From Spirosoma sp. KCTC 42546 (GTDB taxonomy: Bacteria > Bacteroidota > Bacteroidia > Cytophagales > Spirosomataceae): a DNA stretch of 64,000 nt. The position numbers and the translations under genes are program-made. Below are positions 16,952 to 27,322 of this stretch, piece by piece. Below the pieces are notes generated by a model. The model made no database searches. It was not told the DNA's origin and saw only the letters and a list, made by a program, of their open reading frames with translations. Location of the stretch: positions 2,480,001-2,544,000 of the forward strand of contig NZ_CP041360.1 of NCBI RefSeq assembly GCF_006965485.1. The letters run 5' to 3'. Position 1 is the first letter of the stretch. Each line of letters begins with the position of its first letter.

Positions 16952-17274
16952 TAAGCATCAGTTTATTGTACGATTGGAACTTAGCGTTACAGGAATGCCA
17001 ATTATAGTACACAGTAAGGGGGGACTCTTCTGAAAGACGCTGTCTGCATTCTAGCTGCTACAACTCCTCACTACCTGCCTTCGACTAAAAATTTTATAGG
17101 CTATCTTGTAGATTATAGGGAAAAATAAAGTATTAGTTGGATAATAGTTTGTTCGATTGCCTTATTCGGCTCCTAAGCAATTAAATTATACTGTTAGGCC
17201 AAACAAAAGGGGGCATTAGCCGATTATAGTTGTAGATTAAATAGCATTCAGTACGATAAACTAACTCAACCGGT
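16952..17274. other. Intergenic region before the glycosyltransferase
   Basis: 323 bp of AT-rich sequence with no open frame or repeat recognised. ATAGTTTG at about 17147 resembles a -7 box with one base missing. It presumably holds the promoter of the GT4/GH130 pair. Confidence 0.4.
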
Positions 17275-19626
17275 ATGACAACTCATGTAAACTATAGTGG
17301 AATTACGAATCAAGGCGAACCGCGGTTAAAGGTATGGGAGCATAATCCCAAAAATGTAGCGTTTGTCGGTGACTATCTACCCAGACAGTGCGGCATTGCT
17401 ACATTCACATCGGATCTTTATACTTCATATAATGCATTTATTCCTAATTCCAATGCTTTAGTTATATCAGTAAACGATACCCTTGAGGGCTATGATTATC
17501 CGTCAGAAGTCCGCTATGATTTTTATCAGCATGATCAGAACGCGTATCGCAAAGCTGCCGAATTTCTAAATTCAAAAGATGTCGATGTGGTTTGTCTGCA
17601 ACACGAATACGGCATTTATGGGGGTTCGGCGGGAAGTTATATCTTGACGCTGCTGCGTAATCTAACCATGCCTGTGGTCACTACCTTTCATACCATTTTG
17701 AAAGACCCCAATGAAGAACAGTTGGTGGTGTTGAAAAGCATTGCCGATTTATCATCAAGGGTGATTTGTATGAGTGAAAAAGGCCGGGATTTTCTGATTA
17801 ATATCTACGAGATTCCCGACGAAAAAATCGACGTTATTCCACACGGTATTCCTGATATGCCTTTTGTTGATCCTCATTTTTACAAGGACAAATTTGGCAT
17901 GGAAGGCAAACAAACGCTATTGACATTCGGCTTGCTTTCGCCCAATAAAGGCATTGAAAATGTAATTCGGGCGCTGCCCCGTATTGTGGAGCAATGCCCC
18001 AATGTGGTGTATATGGTGTTGGGAGCTACTCATCCTCATCTGCTCAAACATGAGGGAGAAGCCTACCGCGATAGCCTGAAAAAATTAGCCGCCGATTTGG
18101 GGGTTCGGGATCATATCCGATTCTATAACCAGTTTGTTGAGTTGGAGGATTTGCGCGAATACCTTGGTTCTGCCGATATCTACATTACGCCTTATTTGAA
18201 TCCGGCTCAGATTACGTCGGGGACCTTATCCTATGCTTTTGGCTGCGGGAAAGCGGTGATCTCGACACCTTACTGGCATGCCGAAGAATTGCTGGCCGAA
18301 GGCAGAGGAATGCTAGTGCCCTTTGGTGATTCAGAAGCTATTGCTGATCAGGTTATTACGATGCTGACTGACGAACCGGCGCGGCATTCGATTCGGAAGA
18401 AGGCGTATATGATGGGCCGTGAGATGATCTGGGAACGGGTTATTCAGTCGTATGCCCATTCATTTACACAAGCCCGGCAGGAACGAATGAGTACCATTAA
18501 CAGTCAGGTGCCGTATGCAATGGGTGCGCATAGTAATGCCGCATTTAAACTGCCAGCGCTTCGGCTCGATCACCTGTTCCGCTTAACCGATTCAACGGGT
18601 ATTGTGCAGCACGCACGACATCATCTGCCCTATTACGAAGAAGGCTATTGCACCGACGATAACGCTCGGGCGCTGATTCTGACGCAGATTTTGCAGGAGG
18701 CTGGACTAAGCGACGCTAAACTGGCCCGTACCGCCGACAACTATTGTGCGTTCATTAATCATGCGTATACACACGATTATCGACGGTTCCGTAACTTCAT
18801 GAGTTATGACCGGCGCTGGCTCGAAGAGGTGGGTTCCGACGATAGCACAGGCCGTACCATCTGGGCATTAGGTACCTGTATCGGTCGGGCTACGGATCGG
18901 AATACCGTGAGCTGGGCTATGAATCTTTTTGAAAAAGTATTGCCGAGTGTTGTTACAATGACATCACCCCGTGCCTGGGCGTTCTCATTGCTGGGTATTC
19001 ACGAATATCAGAAGAAATTCAACGATGATCGGCTGGCTAAAACCATTCAGCGGCAATTACTCGATAAGCTGGTGTTTCGTTACACCGAAACCGCCACAGA
19101 AGAATGGCCGTGGTTTGAAAACACGTTGTCGTACGACAATGCTGTATTGGTTCATGCGCTGCTACGTTCTGGCGATGAGCGGTTTATCCAAATGGGGCTT
19201 ACATCACTTCGGTGGTTGATAAACTTACAGACGGCTACCTATGGCCATTTTCAGCCAATTGGCTCAAATGGATTTTATACAAAAGGTCAACCTCGTGCTT
19301 ATTTCGATCAGCAACCACTCGAAGCACAGAGTACGGTGTCCGTTTGTTTGGCGGCCTTTGAGGTAACGGGCGATGCTGAATGGCAACGGACGGCTATCCG
19401 GGTGTTCAAGTGGTTTACGGGCTTTAATGACCTTGGTCTGCCGTTGTATGATCAGCAAACTGGTGGTTGTCGGGATGGGTTGCATATCGACCGGGTCAAT
19501 CAGAACCAGGGTGCGGAGTCCAGCCTATCCTATTTGATCGCCCTGGCAGAATTGCATCTGGCCCAAAAGAAGCGAGCTGAACCAAAACCGGTGAATGTTG
19601 AAATGCCCGCTTTACTGAATGGGTAA
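17275..19626 (+). CDS. GT4 glycosyltransferase with C-terminal helical domain
   Basis: A 783-residue cytoplasmic protein. Residues about 25-405 are a GT-B fold glycosyltransferase: NVAFVGDYLPRQCGIATFTSDL for the acceptor domain, then LLTFGLLSPNKGIENVIRALP for the donor domain. The nucleotide-sugar site is SADIYITPYLNPAQITSGTLSYAFGCGKAVIST. Residues about 430-770 form a second, alpha-helical domain with toroid-like repeats (YYEEGYCTDDNARALIL, RFRNFMSYDRRWLEEVGSDDS). The sugar and acceptor are not known. The downstream GH130 gene makes a mannose-containing glycan a fair guess. Confidence 0.85.
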   Translation: MTTHVNYSGITNQGEPRLKVWEHNPKNVAFVGDYLPRQCGIATFTSDLYTSYNAFIPNSNALVISVNDTLEGYDYPSEVRYDFYQHDQNAYRKAAEFLNSKDVDVVCLQHEYGIYGGSAGSYILTLLRNLTMPVVTTFHTILKDPNEEQLVVLKSIADLSSRVICMSEKGRDFLINIYEIPDEKIDVIPHGIPDMPFVDPHFYKDKFGMEGKQTLLTFGLLSPNKGIENVIRALPRIVEQCPNVVYMVLGATHPHLLKHEGEAYRDSLKKLAADLGVRDHIRFYNQFVELEDLREYLGSADIYITPYLNPAQITSGTLSYAFGCGKAVISTPYWHAEELLAEGRGMLVPFGDSEAIADQVITMLTDEPARHSIRKKAYMMGREMIWERVIQSYAHSFTQARQERMSTINSQVPYAMGAHSNAAFKLPALRLDHLFRLTDSTGIVQHARHHLPYYEEGYCTDDNARALILTQILQEAGLSDAKLARTADNYCAFINHAYTHDYRRFRNFMSYDRRWLEEVGSDDSTGRTIWALGTCIGRATDRNTVSWAMNLFEKVLPSVVTMTSPRAWAFSLLGIHEYQKKFNDDRLAKTIQRQLLDKLVFRYTETATEEWPWFENTLSYDNAVLVHALLRSGDERFIQMGLTSLRWLINLQTATYGHFQPIGSNGFYTKGQPRAYFDQQPLEAQSTVSVCLAAFEVTGDAEWQRTAIRVFKWFTGFNDLGLPLYDQQTGGCRDGLHIDRVNQNQGAESSLSYLIALAELHLAQKKRAEPKPVNVEMPALLNG

Positions 19627-19727
19627 TTTGTCAACCAGTTGTACCGTTTATCAGTTGGACAGCTACTATATTTGCTCCTATACGAACCGGGGAGTTGTCC
19701 GCTCGACTACCTTACTTACTGATACTG

Positions 19728-21218
19728 ATGAGTATAAAAGCCACCCGAACAGGCATTGTTCTGCGGCCCGATCCTACGCGAGTGTTGTTTCGCCCGTTTG
19801 AACTGGGCAGCGCTACCCGTACCCTGAAAATTATTGCCCGAGTTGGCAGCATGACCGACGAAGAAGCCGAACAGAAACTCGATGAAGTGATTCGCGAATT
19901 CGGTGGGCGTCATTATAAACTCGAACGGTTTTTGTTACAGCGATTTGACCAGATTAAATCGCAGTTATTAACCGATGAGCCACTTACTGAGGACCGAAAG
20001 CTGTTGCTAGGGGCGTATTTCACCATGGAATATTCGCTCGAATCGGCTGCACTTTTCAATCCGTCGATGATCTGGCACCCCGATCAGACCAATGTGCCAC
20101 CCGGATTTAAGCGGTTCATTTTGAGTTTGCGGGCAACGGGAGAGGGGCACGTCTCGTCGATTTCATTCCGTATGGGCTATATCGACGAAAACGGGAAAAT
20201 TGTGTTACGGAAGCCATCCCGCTATGTCACATCGCCCGATATGGTTCCCAATCATGTCTTTAACCGGTCTGTATTTGAGCGTAAACTCTATGAGTTGCGG
20301 CTGGAAAACAGCATTCAGGAAAAAATGATGGCGGGTCTCGGTGATGAATTTAGTCTCCTTGAACTGGAAGCTCAGATTAAACGGGTATCGGCTCAATTTC
20401 GCTACAATGCAGAATATGAGACCATTGCGAGCGGACTGTTGGCACTGGCTAAATCGAACTACGAAGTTCACTTTGAGGATGACCAGAGCTTAGATGAGCG
20501 GTGCATTTTTCCGACTTCGCCCAATGAAACAAACGGCATTGAGGATGCGCGGTTTGTACAGTTCACGGACGATGATGGTCAGATAACGTACTATGCCACC
20601 TATACGGCCTATAATGGAAAAGTAACGTTTCCGCAACTGCTGGAAACCAAAGATTTTACCCATTTCAGTGTGAGTACCCTTAACGGGGCCGAAGTCTCTA
20701 ATAAAGGCATGGCTCTGTTTCCACGTAAAGTCAATGGTAAATATGCTATGATTTCACGGCAGGACGGGGAAAATATCTACCTGATGTATTCCGATGATTT
20801 GTATTTCTGGCAGACGAAAGACATACTGCTCAAGCCGACCTACCATTGGGAATACGTACAGTTAGGCAACTGTGGTTCACCCATCGAAACGGAAGCAGGT
20901 TGGCTGGTGCTGAGCCATGGGGTAGGACCTATGCGGAAGTATGCCATTGGCGCTTTTCTCCTCGACCTTAACGACCCCAGCAAGGTAATTGGCCGCACTG
21001 CCGAACCAATCCTTAGCCCTGATGAGAATGAACGGGAGGGCTATGTTCCCAATGTGGTCTATAGCTGTGGGGCGCTTATCAACAACGATGAATTGATCAT
21101 TCCCTATGCCATGGCCGACTACGCCAGTAGCTTTGCCACGGTGAATGTAAAGGAACTTCTGGCCGAGCTAACCGGGGAAACTAAGCCGGCAACGGTTACT
21201 AACGAGGTAGTTGCTTAA
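19728..21218 (+). CDS. GH130 family glycosidase/phosphorylase
   Basis: A 496-residue five-bladed beta-propeller enzyme of family GH130, started at the ATG at 19728 (MSIKATRTGIVLRPDPTRVLFRPF); the longer frame lacks conserved sequence. Motifs: SPNETNGIEDARFVQF carrying the catalytic Asp region, FPRKVNGKYAMISRQDGENIYLMYSDD, and NCGSPIETEAGWLVLSHGVG. GH130 enzymes phosphorolyse or hydrolyse beta-mannosides. The extra N-terminal helical region (about 40-110) is typical of one subgroup. No signal peptide is present. It begins 101 bp after the GT4 gene and probably shares its operon. Which mannoside is cut is unknown. Confidence 0.88.
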   Translation: MSIKATRTGIVLRPDPTRVLFRPFELGSATRTLKIIARVGSMTDEEAEQKLDEVIREFGGRHYKLERFLLQRFDQIKSQLLTDEPLTEDRKLLLGAYFTMEYSLESAALFNPSMIWHPDQTNVPPGFKRFILSLRATGEGHVSSISFRMGYIDENGKIVLRKPSRYVTSPDMVPNHVFNRSVFERKLYELRLENSIQEKMMAGLGDEFSLLELEAQIKRVSAQFRYNAEYETIASGLLALAKSNYEVHFEDDQSLDERCIFPTSPNETNGIEDARFVQFTDDDGQITYYATYTAYNGKVTFPQLLETKDFTHFSVSTLNGAEVSNKGMALFPRKVNGKYAMISRQDGENIYLMYSDDLYFWQTKDILLKPTYHWEYVQLGNCGSPIETEAGWLVLSHGVGPMRKYAIGAFLLDLNDPSKVIGRTAEPILSPDENEREGYVPNVVYSCGALINNDELIIPYAMADYASSFATVNVKELLAELTGETKPATVTNEVVA

Positions 21219-21258
21219 GCTTTTCGTTCTTCGTTCTCACTCGGCGTAGCCAAGCGAG

Positions 21259-21300
21259 AACAAAAAAGCCAGTTACGAATTCGTAACTGGCTTTTTTGTT
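21259..21300. terminator. Perfect 42-bp palindromic bidirectional terminator
   Basis: A loop-free palindrome centred between 21279 and 21280. The core is GCCAGTTACGAATTC, flanked by A6 on one side and T6 on the other. It lies between the convergent GH130 and DUF1735 genes and can serve both strands. A second weak stem (GTTCTC/GAGAAC) lies just before it. Confidence 0.85.
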
Positions 21301-21312
21301 AAAAATCACTCT

Positions 21313-21831
21313 TTACTTCGTTAGTGAAACGACCAGGATCTGCGTATGATAATTAGCACTAATAACTACATTGCTGGGTACGGTTGTAATGCTAATGGGT
21401 ATCGCATAAGGGCCACCCGTTGCTGGTACCTGTGTACCAACAACGTTGACGTTCACCGTAGCAATGCGCTGACCGGCTGCCACCGTCACCATAGGATTGG
21501 GTAACTGGAACGCAGCTGCTGGTGGAATCGTATACGAAGTTTTATTTGCTGTATTGTAAGCCGTCAGGGCTGCCTGATCAATGGCAACGGTAACAGGAAC
21601 ATCCTGCGATGGCGGATTGGGCGACGCAATATTAATGTCGACTGGAGCTACAAGTGATGTGCTGGTAGCCGAAACCGTTACCGTTTTAAGAATACTTCGG
21701 TTGGCCACATAGGGAATTTCGGCTACGTAGCCTGCTCCCGCGAAATCGACAAAGTGTTCGTCGTCTTTAAGGCACGAAGTCAGACCAACTGCCAAACTTG
21801 CGGCCACGATAATACTAAATAACTTGTTCAT
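21313..21831 (-). CDS. DUF1735 domain surface lipoprotein
   Basis: A 172-residue protein with lipobox GLTSC (Cys about 20), then LKDDEHFVDFAG. The rest is a beta-sandwich with DVPVTVAIDQAALTAYNTAN followed by TSYTIPPAAAFQLPN and TVAAGQRIATVNVNV, the DUF1735 signature. Such proteins are found in Sus-like loci as surface glycan-binding or auxiliary lipoproteins. It is the last gene of a SusC-SusD-DUF1735 operon, 24 bp after the SusD-like gene. The substrate is unknown. Confidence 0.85.
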   Translation of the reverse strand: MNKLFSIIVAASLAVGLTSCLKDDEHFVDFAGAGYVAEIPYVANRSILKTVTVSATSTSLVAPVDINIASPNPPSQDVPVTVAIDQAALTAYNTANKTSYTIPPAAAFQLPNPMVTVAAGQRIATVNVNVVGTQVPATGGPYAIPISITTVPSNVVISANYHTQILVVSLTK

Positions 21832-21855
21832 GGTTGTTTGCTTGTTTTGGGTGGC

Positions 21856-23364
21856 TTACTTTTCCCAGAATATTTTGCTTGTAAACTGATTGATAGTACC
21901 TTGAGCGCCTACGTTAAATGCGTTATTGCTATACTCCGAGGTGGGATAAAGCAACCGAAGTGGAATTTGCTTCACTGTGGTGCTTGGGTCCTGCGAGATT
22001 GGAATCGTAATGGGTAATCCCAGCCGACGATAATCCGACCAGGCTTCAAAGGGCGCTGTGCTATTTTCCGAAGCCCATTTCTGAGTAATAATCGCTTCGA
22101 TCTTGTTAGTCGATGCATCCCAGTTTACGTCATTCAAACCCGCTTGAGAGTAATACGCAACTGCTTCAGCTGCGGTACGGCCTACGTTAATGAATGACTC
22201 CGTAATAGCTGACTGGTACAAGGTTTTTGGGTCGCCCGTAATCCAGCCCCGTTGTGCGGCTTCTGCCTGCATAAACAGGCTTTCGTGCGATAGTAAAATC
22301 GGCGAAGGTTGGTCAACACTCGTTAAAACGCCTGGGCCTATATCCGATACCTGGCTGTTTACCAATACATCGGTAGTGCCAAAGTAGGTGCCATTAAATG
22401 TGTTGGTTGTACCCGCAACGGGTCTATAATAGGCACCCAACCGAGGGTCATTTGTACTTTTATAGAACGTGATTCCGTACAGATTTCCTTTGAACTGGTT
22501 GTTCAGCGTTGTTGGATTACCATTAATCGCGTAAAATGCCCCGAACAACGGATTCTGCATGTTTTGGGAATTCGTATAGCCTGGGTTTACACTTGCATTT
22601 TCGCCCGCGCCCAAAAAGCCATAACCTGAAGCTTTAATAGTGGCTAACTGCGTTTGAATGAACGAAGCGCGGTCGGTTTTTTCCGATTGACGAAGCAGCA
22701 TCCGTAACTTAAGGGTGTTGGCAAACTTGAGCCACTTATTGATATCCCCCTGGAACATGATATCGTTTGGTCCCGGATTGAGCGTGCCATCACCTTTGCC
22801 CAACAGAACTATTGCAGCGTCGATCTGCTTGAACAAGTCGTCATAAATATCCTGTGCTTTGTCGTAAGTAGGTAGAATATTAGCCGTGCCCTGTAAAGCT
22901 GATGTATAAGGCACATCGCCGTAGGTATCGACCAAAATCTGAAAATGCAGGGCTTTCATGATTTTGGCCATGCCCTGCAAAAGTGGTTGCCCCAGCGTAG
23001 CCGCCTGATTCTCTACATAATTGTAGTTTTTCAGATTGAGGTAAGCGCTTGTCCAGACGCTATTGTTGAACGCTTGGGTGAACTGGTAGTTTTTATCCGA
23101 TGTAGCAATCGAATAGTTACCACTCCAGTTCCAGTAACCCATCCACAAATTCAGGAAATAAAAGCTACCGGCGGCACCACTAGGCGCATTGCCCGTAAGA
23201 TACCAACCCGTTGTCGCCAGTGCGTCGGGTAACACCAGTTGTGGTGTTGCCGCTGTTACCTGGTTCGGGTTATTATTAACGTCGAGATAGTCGCTTTTGC
23301 AGCCCGCCACTACGGCCAGCAGTACAGCTAGCATGCCAGCTGTTAGTCGTTTTATATAAATCAT
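21856..23364 (-). CDS. SusD/RagB-like nutrient-binding lipoprotein
   Basis: A 502-residue lipoprotein from the ATG at 23364 (MIYIKRLTAGMLAVLLAVVAGC). The longer frame overlaps the SusC 3' end and starts at a poor codon. It has a DVNNNPNQV start and a TPR-like helical body (ALHFQILVDTYGDVPYTSAL, KWLKFANTLKLRMLLRQSEK). The end is EAWSDYRRLGLP ... RLLYPTSEYSNNAFNV, matching the SusD-like_2 group. It caps the partner SusC barrel on the cell surface and binds substrate. The 22-bp spacing to SusC indicates one operon. Confidence 0.93.
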   Translation of the reverse strand: MIYIKRLTAGMLAVLLAVVAGCKSDYLDVNNNPNQVTAATPQLVLPDALATTGWYLTGNAPSGAAGSFYFLNLWMGYWNWSGNYSIATSDKNYQFTQAFNNSVWTSAYLNLKNYNYVENQAATLGQPLLQGMAKIMKALHFQILVDTYGDVPYTSALQGTANILPTYDKAQDIYDDLFKQIDAAIVLLGKGDGTLNPGPNDIMFQGDINKWLKFANTLKLRMLLRQSEKTDRASFIQTQLATIKASGYGFLGAGENASVNPGYTNSQNMQNPLFGAFYAINGNPTTLNNQFKGNLYGITFYKSTNDPRLGAYYRPVAGTTNTFNGTYFGTTDVLVNSQVSDIGPGVLTSVDQPSPILLSHESLFMQAEAAQRGWITGDPKTLYQSAITESFINVGRTAAEAVAYYSQAGLNDVNWDASTNKIEAIITQKWASENSTAPFEAWSDYRRLGLPITIPISQDPSTTVKQIPLRLLYPTSEYSNNAFNVGAQGTINQFTSKIFWEK

Positions 23365-23386
23365 TGTTGTTTGCTGAATTAAGTTC

Positions 23387-26300
23387 TTAAAAACCAAAAC
23401 TGAGCCGGAATCCATAAAGCCGAGTTGGGGGCGTCTGGTATTCGGTTGTGGTACCTACCGCGTTACTGGTATCGTTGGCATTTGAGCCACCCGAAAATTC
23501 AGGATCGGTGAATACATTTGTTTTAGGTCGAAGCATAATCAGGTTTCGGCCCGTCAGCGCAATGTTCAGCGACTTAATGAATTTGGTGTAATTCATTATC
23601 TTGCTCGGAATGTTGTAGCTCAGCACAACTTCACGAAGCTTCCAGAAGTCGGCACTTGTTACGTAACTATAGGCAGCATTATGGTAGCCAGAATTAGTCC
23701 AGAACACGAGATTACCATCTTTGGTAGTCACATTCGTATTTGGGGTGATACTGGCTGTAGTAATGCCATCTGGGTTATTGGTTACAATCACCGAGTTCGG
23801 GAACACGAAGTTTTGCCGTCCAGCATAAGTCGACCGGATGCCTGCTCCCGTAAATTCGAGCGCATTTCCCAAAGCGTTATAGATAACAGCACCACCACGG
23901 TACTCAACCACAGCTGCCAGAGTCAATCCTTTGAATTTAAAGGTATTGGTTAGGCCGAAGCGATATTTCGGTTGCGTTGTACCCGCATATTTAAGGTTGG
24001 GGTCCAGCAGGGGATAGCCCGTTGCGTCAACAACAGGTCGGCCAGTATATTGCCCACTTGCATCGTAGTTAGGGGCTTTCGGATCGGTCGATTGTACTCG
24101 CTGGATATCGCTGACAAATAGCGCTGGGTACGCATACCCTTTGGCCGCATATACGTTCGAGGCTCCGCCCGATAAAGTTGGCCGATAGGGGTCAGTTCCG
24201 TAAGGAATATTAATGCGGGGTAGATCCTGATACAAGTCCGTTACCTTGCTTTCCAGATACGTGAAGTTGGCATTAACATCCCAGGTAAAACCTCCCGTAT
24301 TGACTAGCGGTCGGATGGTGCGTAAATCCAGTTCAAATCCCTGGTTTTGCATGGTGCCTGTGTTAATTAATGCCGTGGAGTAGCCCGTTGCCTGCGATAT
24401 CCCAATCGGAACGGTCTGATTCGTCGTCAGCGTATTATAGTATACAGCTTCGAAATTGAACCGGTCAAACAAGCCTAATTCTATCCCGACTTCCCGGCTG
24501 TTCGTGAACTCAGGCTTCAGGTTTGGGTCGTTCTGCTGATTACTTTGTTCGAAACCAGCCTGACTACCAAAGGGGAATCCTGTTCCCGGATTGAACACAT
24601 TCTGTAATTGATACGGAGCAACGTTAACCTGACCAACCTTTGACAAGCTACCCCGAATTTTGGCGTAACTGAGTACGGTATTGCTTTTTAGGGCTGGAAT
24701 CACTTCGGTTAGCACAACCGATGCATCAACTGCTGGATAAAAGAAGGAACGATTGCTGGGAGCCAATAAGGAAGTCCAGTCATTACGACCCGATGCATGC
24801 ACGAACAACGCATTTTTATAACCCAGTGTCAGATCGCCAAATACACCCTGTAACCGGCTTTGGCTGCTGTATTCAGCTAACGTAGCGTTCCCCAATCGGT
24901 TGGCAACGTTATACGTGCCTGGCACAACAAGCGCCCCCGCATAGTCGTATGTGGTTCGTAAATATTCCTGCCGGGTCTGTTGGCCAAGAATCAGCTTGGT
25001 GGTAAAATCGCCAAAGGTTGGACTCAGGGTAACGAGCAGGTCACCCGTGAAGCGCGTTTTTAACTGAGTAGCATCCTGTACACTGGCATTGGTGTGACCA
25101 CCTGCCGATGAGGCAATATTGCCCGCTTCCCAGGGATCGCCGGTAGCATAATCCGAGAACGTTACATCGGCAATATGAGCTTTCAGTTGCGAATTATATA
25201 CCTGACCGCCAACCCGGTACAATACACTTAACCAGTTTGTGAACTTATAGGCTACATCGGCCGATCCCTGAATGGTATACAGGTCCGTAATCTTCCGCGA
25301 ATTGTCACCCGTTATTTGCCAGTAAGGATTTGGATAATAAGCGTTGTAGTAGCCATTGACATCGCCATAGGGAGAGGTAATGTCGTTGAGTGGATAACTA
25401 TTCAGCGGAGCCTGTGGCTGCTGATTCAGTACGTTCCAGTACACAGGGCGGTTTTGGTTGAAGTCGCCATTCTCGGTATTCGTATTCTGATACGAAAACT
25501 GTACGCCTGCATTGGCGGTAAACTTATCGACCGCCCGACCTCCTTTAATACTGATGTTGGTCCGCTGATACTTATCGTTCGGCACCACCCCTTTCTGATC
25601 TACACGCTGTAAACTCAACCCAAAATAATTGAGGTTATCGCCTATGCGGTACGAAATGTCATGCTGTTGCGTAACACCGGTGTTAAAGAAGGCCTTACGG
25701 GGATCTTTTGACGGGGCTGAATACGGAATCTTGAGCGTATCGAGCCGAACGTTTCCATTCGCATCCCGAATCTGAACACCGTATCCAAGCGGCTGAATCG
25801 AGCCGTCGAACGGGGTTCCAAACTGCTGATTTTCGTAAGGCACGTACGTTCGAGCGTAGTTACGATCATAAAACGGAACGCCTTCACCACCATTAGCGCC
25901 AAACTGAGTTTGTAGTCCGGGCATATAGGAAATGCTCTCGAACTGCGTATTGTTCGTGTAGGTAATCTGTGGCTTGTTGTTTTGCGTGCCTCGTTTCGTG
26001 GTAATGATGAGGGCGCCATTCGATGCATCGGAGCCGTAGAGAGCGGCTGCGCTCGGTCCTTTTAGTACAGTAGTCTGATCAATATCATTCGGATTAATTG
26101 ATGTTAAAAAAGAGATGTCTGATATAACGCCATCGACAATCAGTAAGGCCTGATTATTACCGAGAAAGGATCGGTTACCGCGTAAGGTAAGCCGGACGCC
26201 CGCTCCTACACCGTTATTGGTTGTATTGATTTGCAGACCCGAAACCTTACCGGTTAATCCGTTGGCCACGTTGATTGGCGCTGCCTGAGTAATTTGAGCA

Positions 26301-26683
26301 TTACTAATACGGGCAATTGATGTCCCGATCTCTCGCTCTGTACGCTGAATACCAAAGCCAGTTACCACAACCTCATTTAGCGTAGAAGCATCAGCAGCTA
26401 AAACAACATTGATGGTGCTTTGGCTACCCACAACGATGTCCTGCGATTTGAACCCAACAAATGAGAATGTTAGGGTAGTATTTGGCTCTACGTTGAGCCG
26501 GTAATTCCCATTTACATCGGTGGTTGTACCTCGGCTGGTACCCTTTACAACAACACTCACACCTGGCAGACCAGACCCATCATCGGATGATGTCACTCGT
26601 CCCGTTACAGCCGCTTCCTGTGCCAGCAATGGCAGATAGGAAAAGAGCGAAAGTAACCAACTTAGAATTAGAACTTTTCTCAT
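23387..26683 (-). CDS. SusC/RagA-type TonB-linked outer-membrane transporter
   Basis: A 1098-residue protein. It has a signal peptide (cleavage near LLAQ, about 22) and a carboxypeptidase-regulatory-like domain (about 24-105, VTGRVTSSDDGSGLPGVSV). The TonB box region is NEVVVTGFGIQ. The plug (about 115-235) has LILRGNRS-like and PNDIDQTTVLKGPSAAALYG signatures, followed by a 22-strand barrel ending RLYGFRLSFGF. It imports a ligand captured by the SusD partner, driven by TonB-ExbBD. It is divergent from a paralogous SusC at 27323 with the same domain order. The ligand cannot be read from sequence; no glycosidase lies in this operon. Confidence 0.95.
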   Translation of the reverse strand: MRKVLILSWLLSLFSYLPLLAQEAAVTGRVTSSDDGSGLPGVSVVVKGTSRGTTTDVNGNYRLNVEPNTTLTFSFVGFKSQDIVVGSQSTINVVLAADASTLNEVVVTGFGIQRTEREIGTSIARISNAQITQAAPINVANGLTGKVSGLQINTTNNGVGAGVRLTLRGNRSFLGNNQALLIVDGVISDISFLTSINPNDIDQTTVLKGPSAAALYGSDASNGALIITTKRGTQNNKPQITYTNNTQFESISYMPGLQTQFGANGGEGVPFYDRNYARTYVPYENQQFGTPFDGSIQPLGYGVQIRDANGNVRLDTLKIPYSAPSKDPRKAFFNTGVTQQHDISYRIGDNLNYFGLSLQRVDQKGVVPNDKYQRTNISIKGGRAVDKFTANAGVQFSYQNTNTENGDFNQNRPVYWNVLNQQPQAPLNSYPLNDITSPYGDVNGYYNAYYPNPYWQITGDNSRKITDLYTIQGSADVAYKFTNWLSVLYRVGGQVYNSQLKAHIADVTFSDYATGDPWEAGNIASSAGGHTNASVQDATQLKTRFTGDLLVTLSPTFGDFTTKLILGQQTRQEYLRTTYDYAGALVVPGTYNVANRLGNATLAEYSSQSRLQGVFGDLTLGYKNALFVHASGRNDWTSLLAPSNRSFFYPAVDASVVLTEVIPALKSNTVLSYAKIRGSLSKVGQVNVAPYQLQNVFNPGTGFPFGSQAGFEQSNQQNDPNLKPEFTNSREVGIELGLFDRFNFEAVYYNTLTTNQTVPIGISQATGYSTALINTGTMQNQGFELDLRTIRPLVNTGGFTWDVNANFTYLESKVTDLYQDLPRINIPYGTDPYRPTLSGGASNVYAAKGYAYPALFVSDIQRVQSTDPKAPNYDASGQYTGRPVVDATGYPLLDPNLKYAGTTQPKYRFGLTNTFKFKGLTLAAVVEYRGGAVIYNALGNALEFTGAGIRSTYAGRQNFVFPNSVIVTNNPDGITTASITPNTNVTTKDGNLVFWTNSGYHNAAYSYVTSADFWKLREVVLSYNIPSKIMNYTKFIKSLNIALTGRNLIMLRPKTNVFTDPEFSGGSNANDTSNAVGTTTEYQTPPTRLYGFRLSFGF

Positions 26684-27322
26684 AAAGTTGACAGCGTTTA
26701 AATTAAGAAAATAAGAAAAATTACAGCCATGTTAACGAAGTGTTAAAATGTAACTAATTGCAAATTAAGTAAATAAATTTAATGCAAAAGGCCTTTCACA
26801 ACTATGGGGAAGCTTCTAATAAAATTGTATTTTTAGGTGAAAATACTTAGGTAGGTCGATAGAGAATACTTAACCTGTAAAAGGGATAGTAACTAACTAA
26901 TTTTGGAATTAACTATTTAAACGATATATTATATGGACTGTTTCTGAAAACAACTTATTCTATACTAAGATGGCCATTACCTCATAGCCGTCAGAATCAC
27001 TAAAAAAAGGCAGCCTGGTACGGGAAAACTAATTTTAGAAAAAATAGGGCGGGGAGATTAATAAATTTTAATTCAATTCTTAATTCAGTACAGTTACTAT
27101 TAAATTATCATTAAGAAAAGAAAATGTGATGGTTTGGGCCTTATCTACCCTTTTAAGCTATATAGACTTGCTATAACAGAACAATATTTTAGCAATAATT
27201 CAACAGACAACTTTTTGTGGTTTGCGTTCTCATATTGATAAAATGGTATCTTTAACGAATTTTTAATACTTTTGGTGTAGTTTTTATACTTAAGTATCAC
27301 TTCTTAACTTAAACAACGTTCT
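26684..27322. promoter_or_regulatory. Divergent control region of two susC genes
   Basis: 639 bp of AT-rich sequence between two outward-facing susC genes. On the plus strand TACTTTTG at 27267-27274 fits TAnnTTTG, 49 nt before the start. On the minus strand a -7-like TAATTTG (26761-26767) with TTTTG 17 nt upstream (26785-26789) precedes the left susC. No regulator gene or clear operator is present. No open frame of note was seen. Confidence 0.55.

Noticed and set aside
26940..27060. Possible operator palindromes in the divergent susC region
   Set aside because: No symmetrical pair of 8 bp or more could be placed with confidence.
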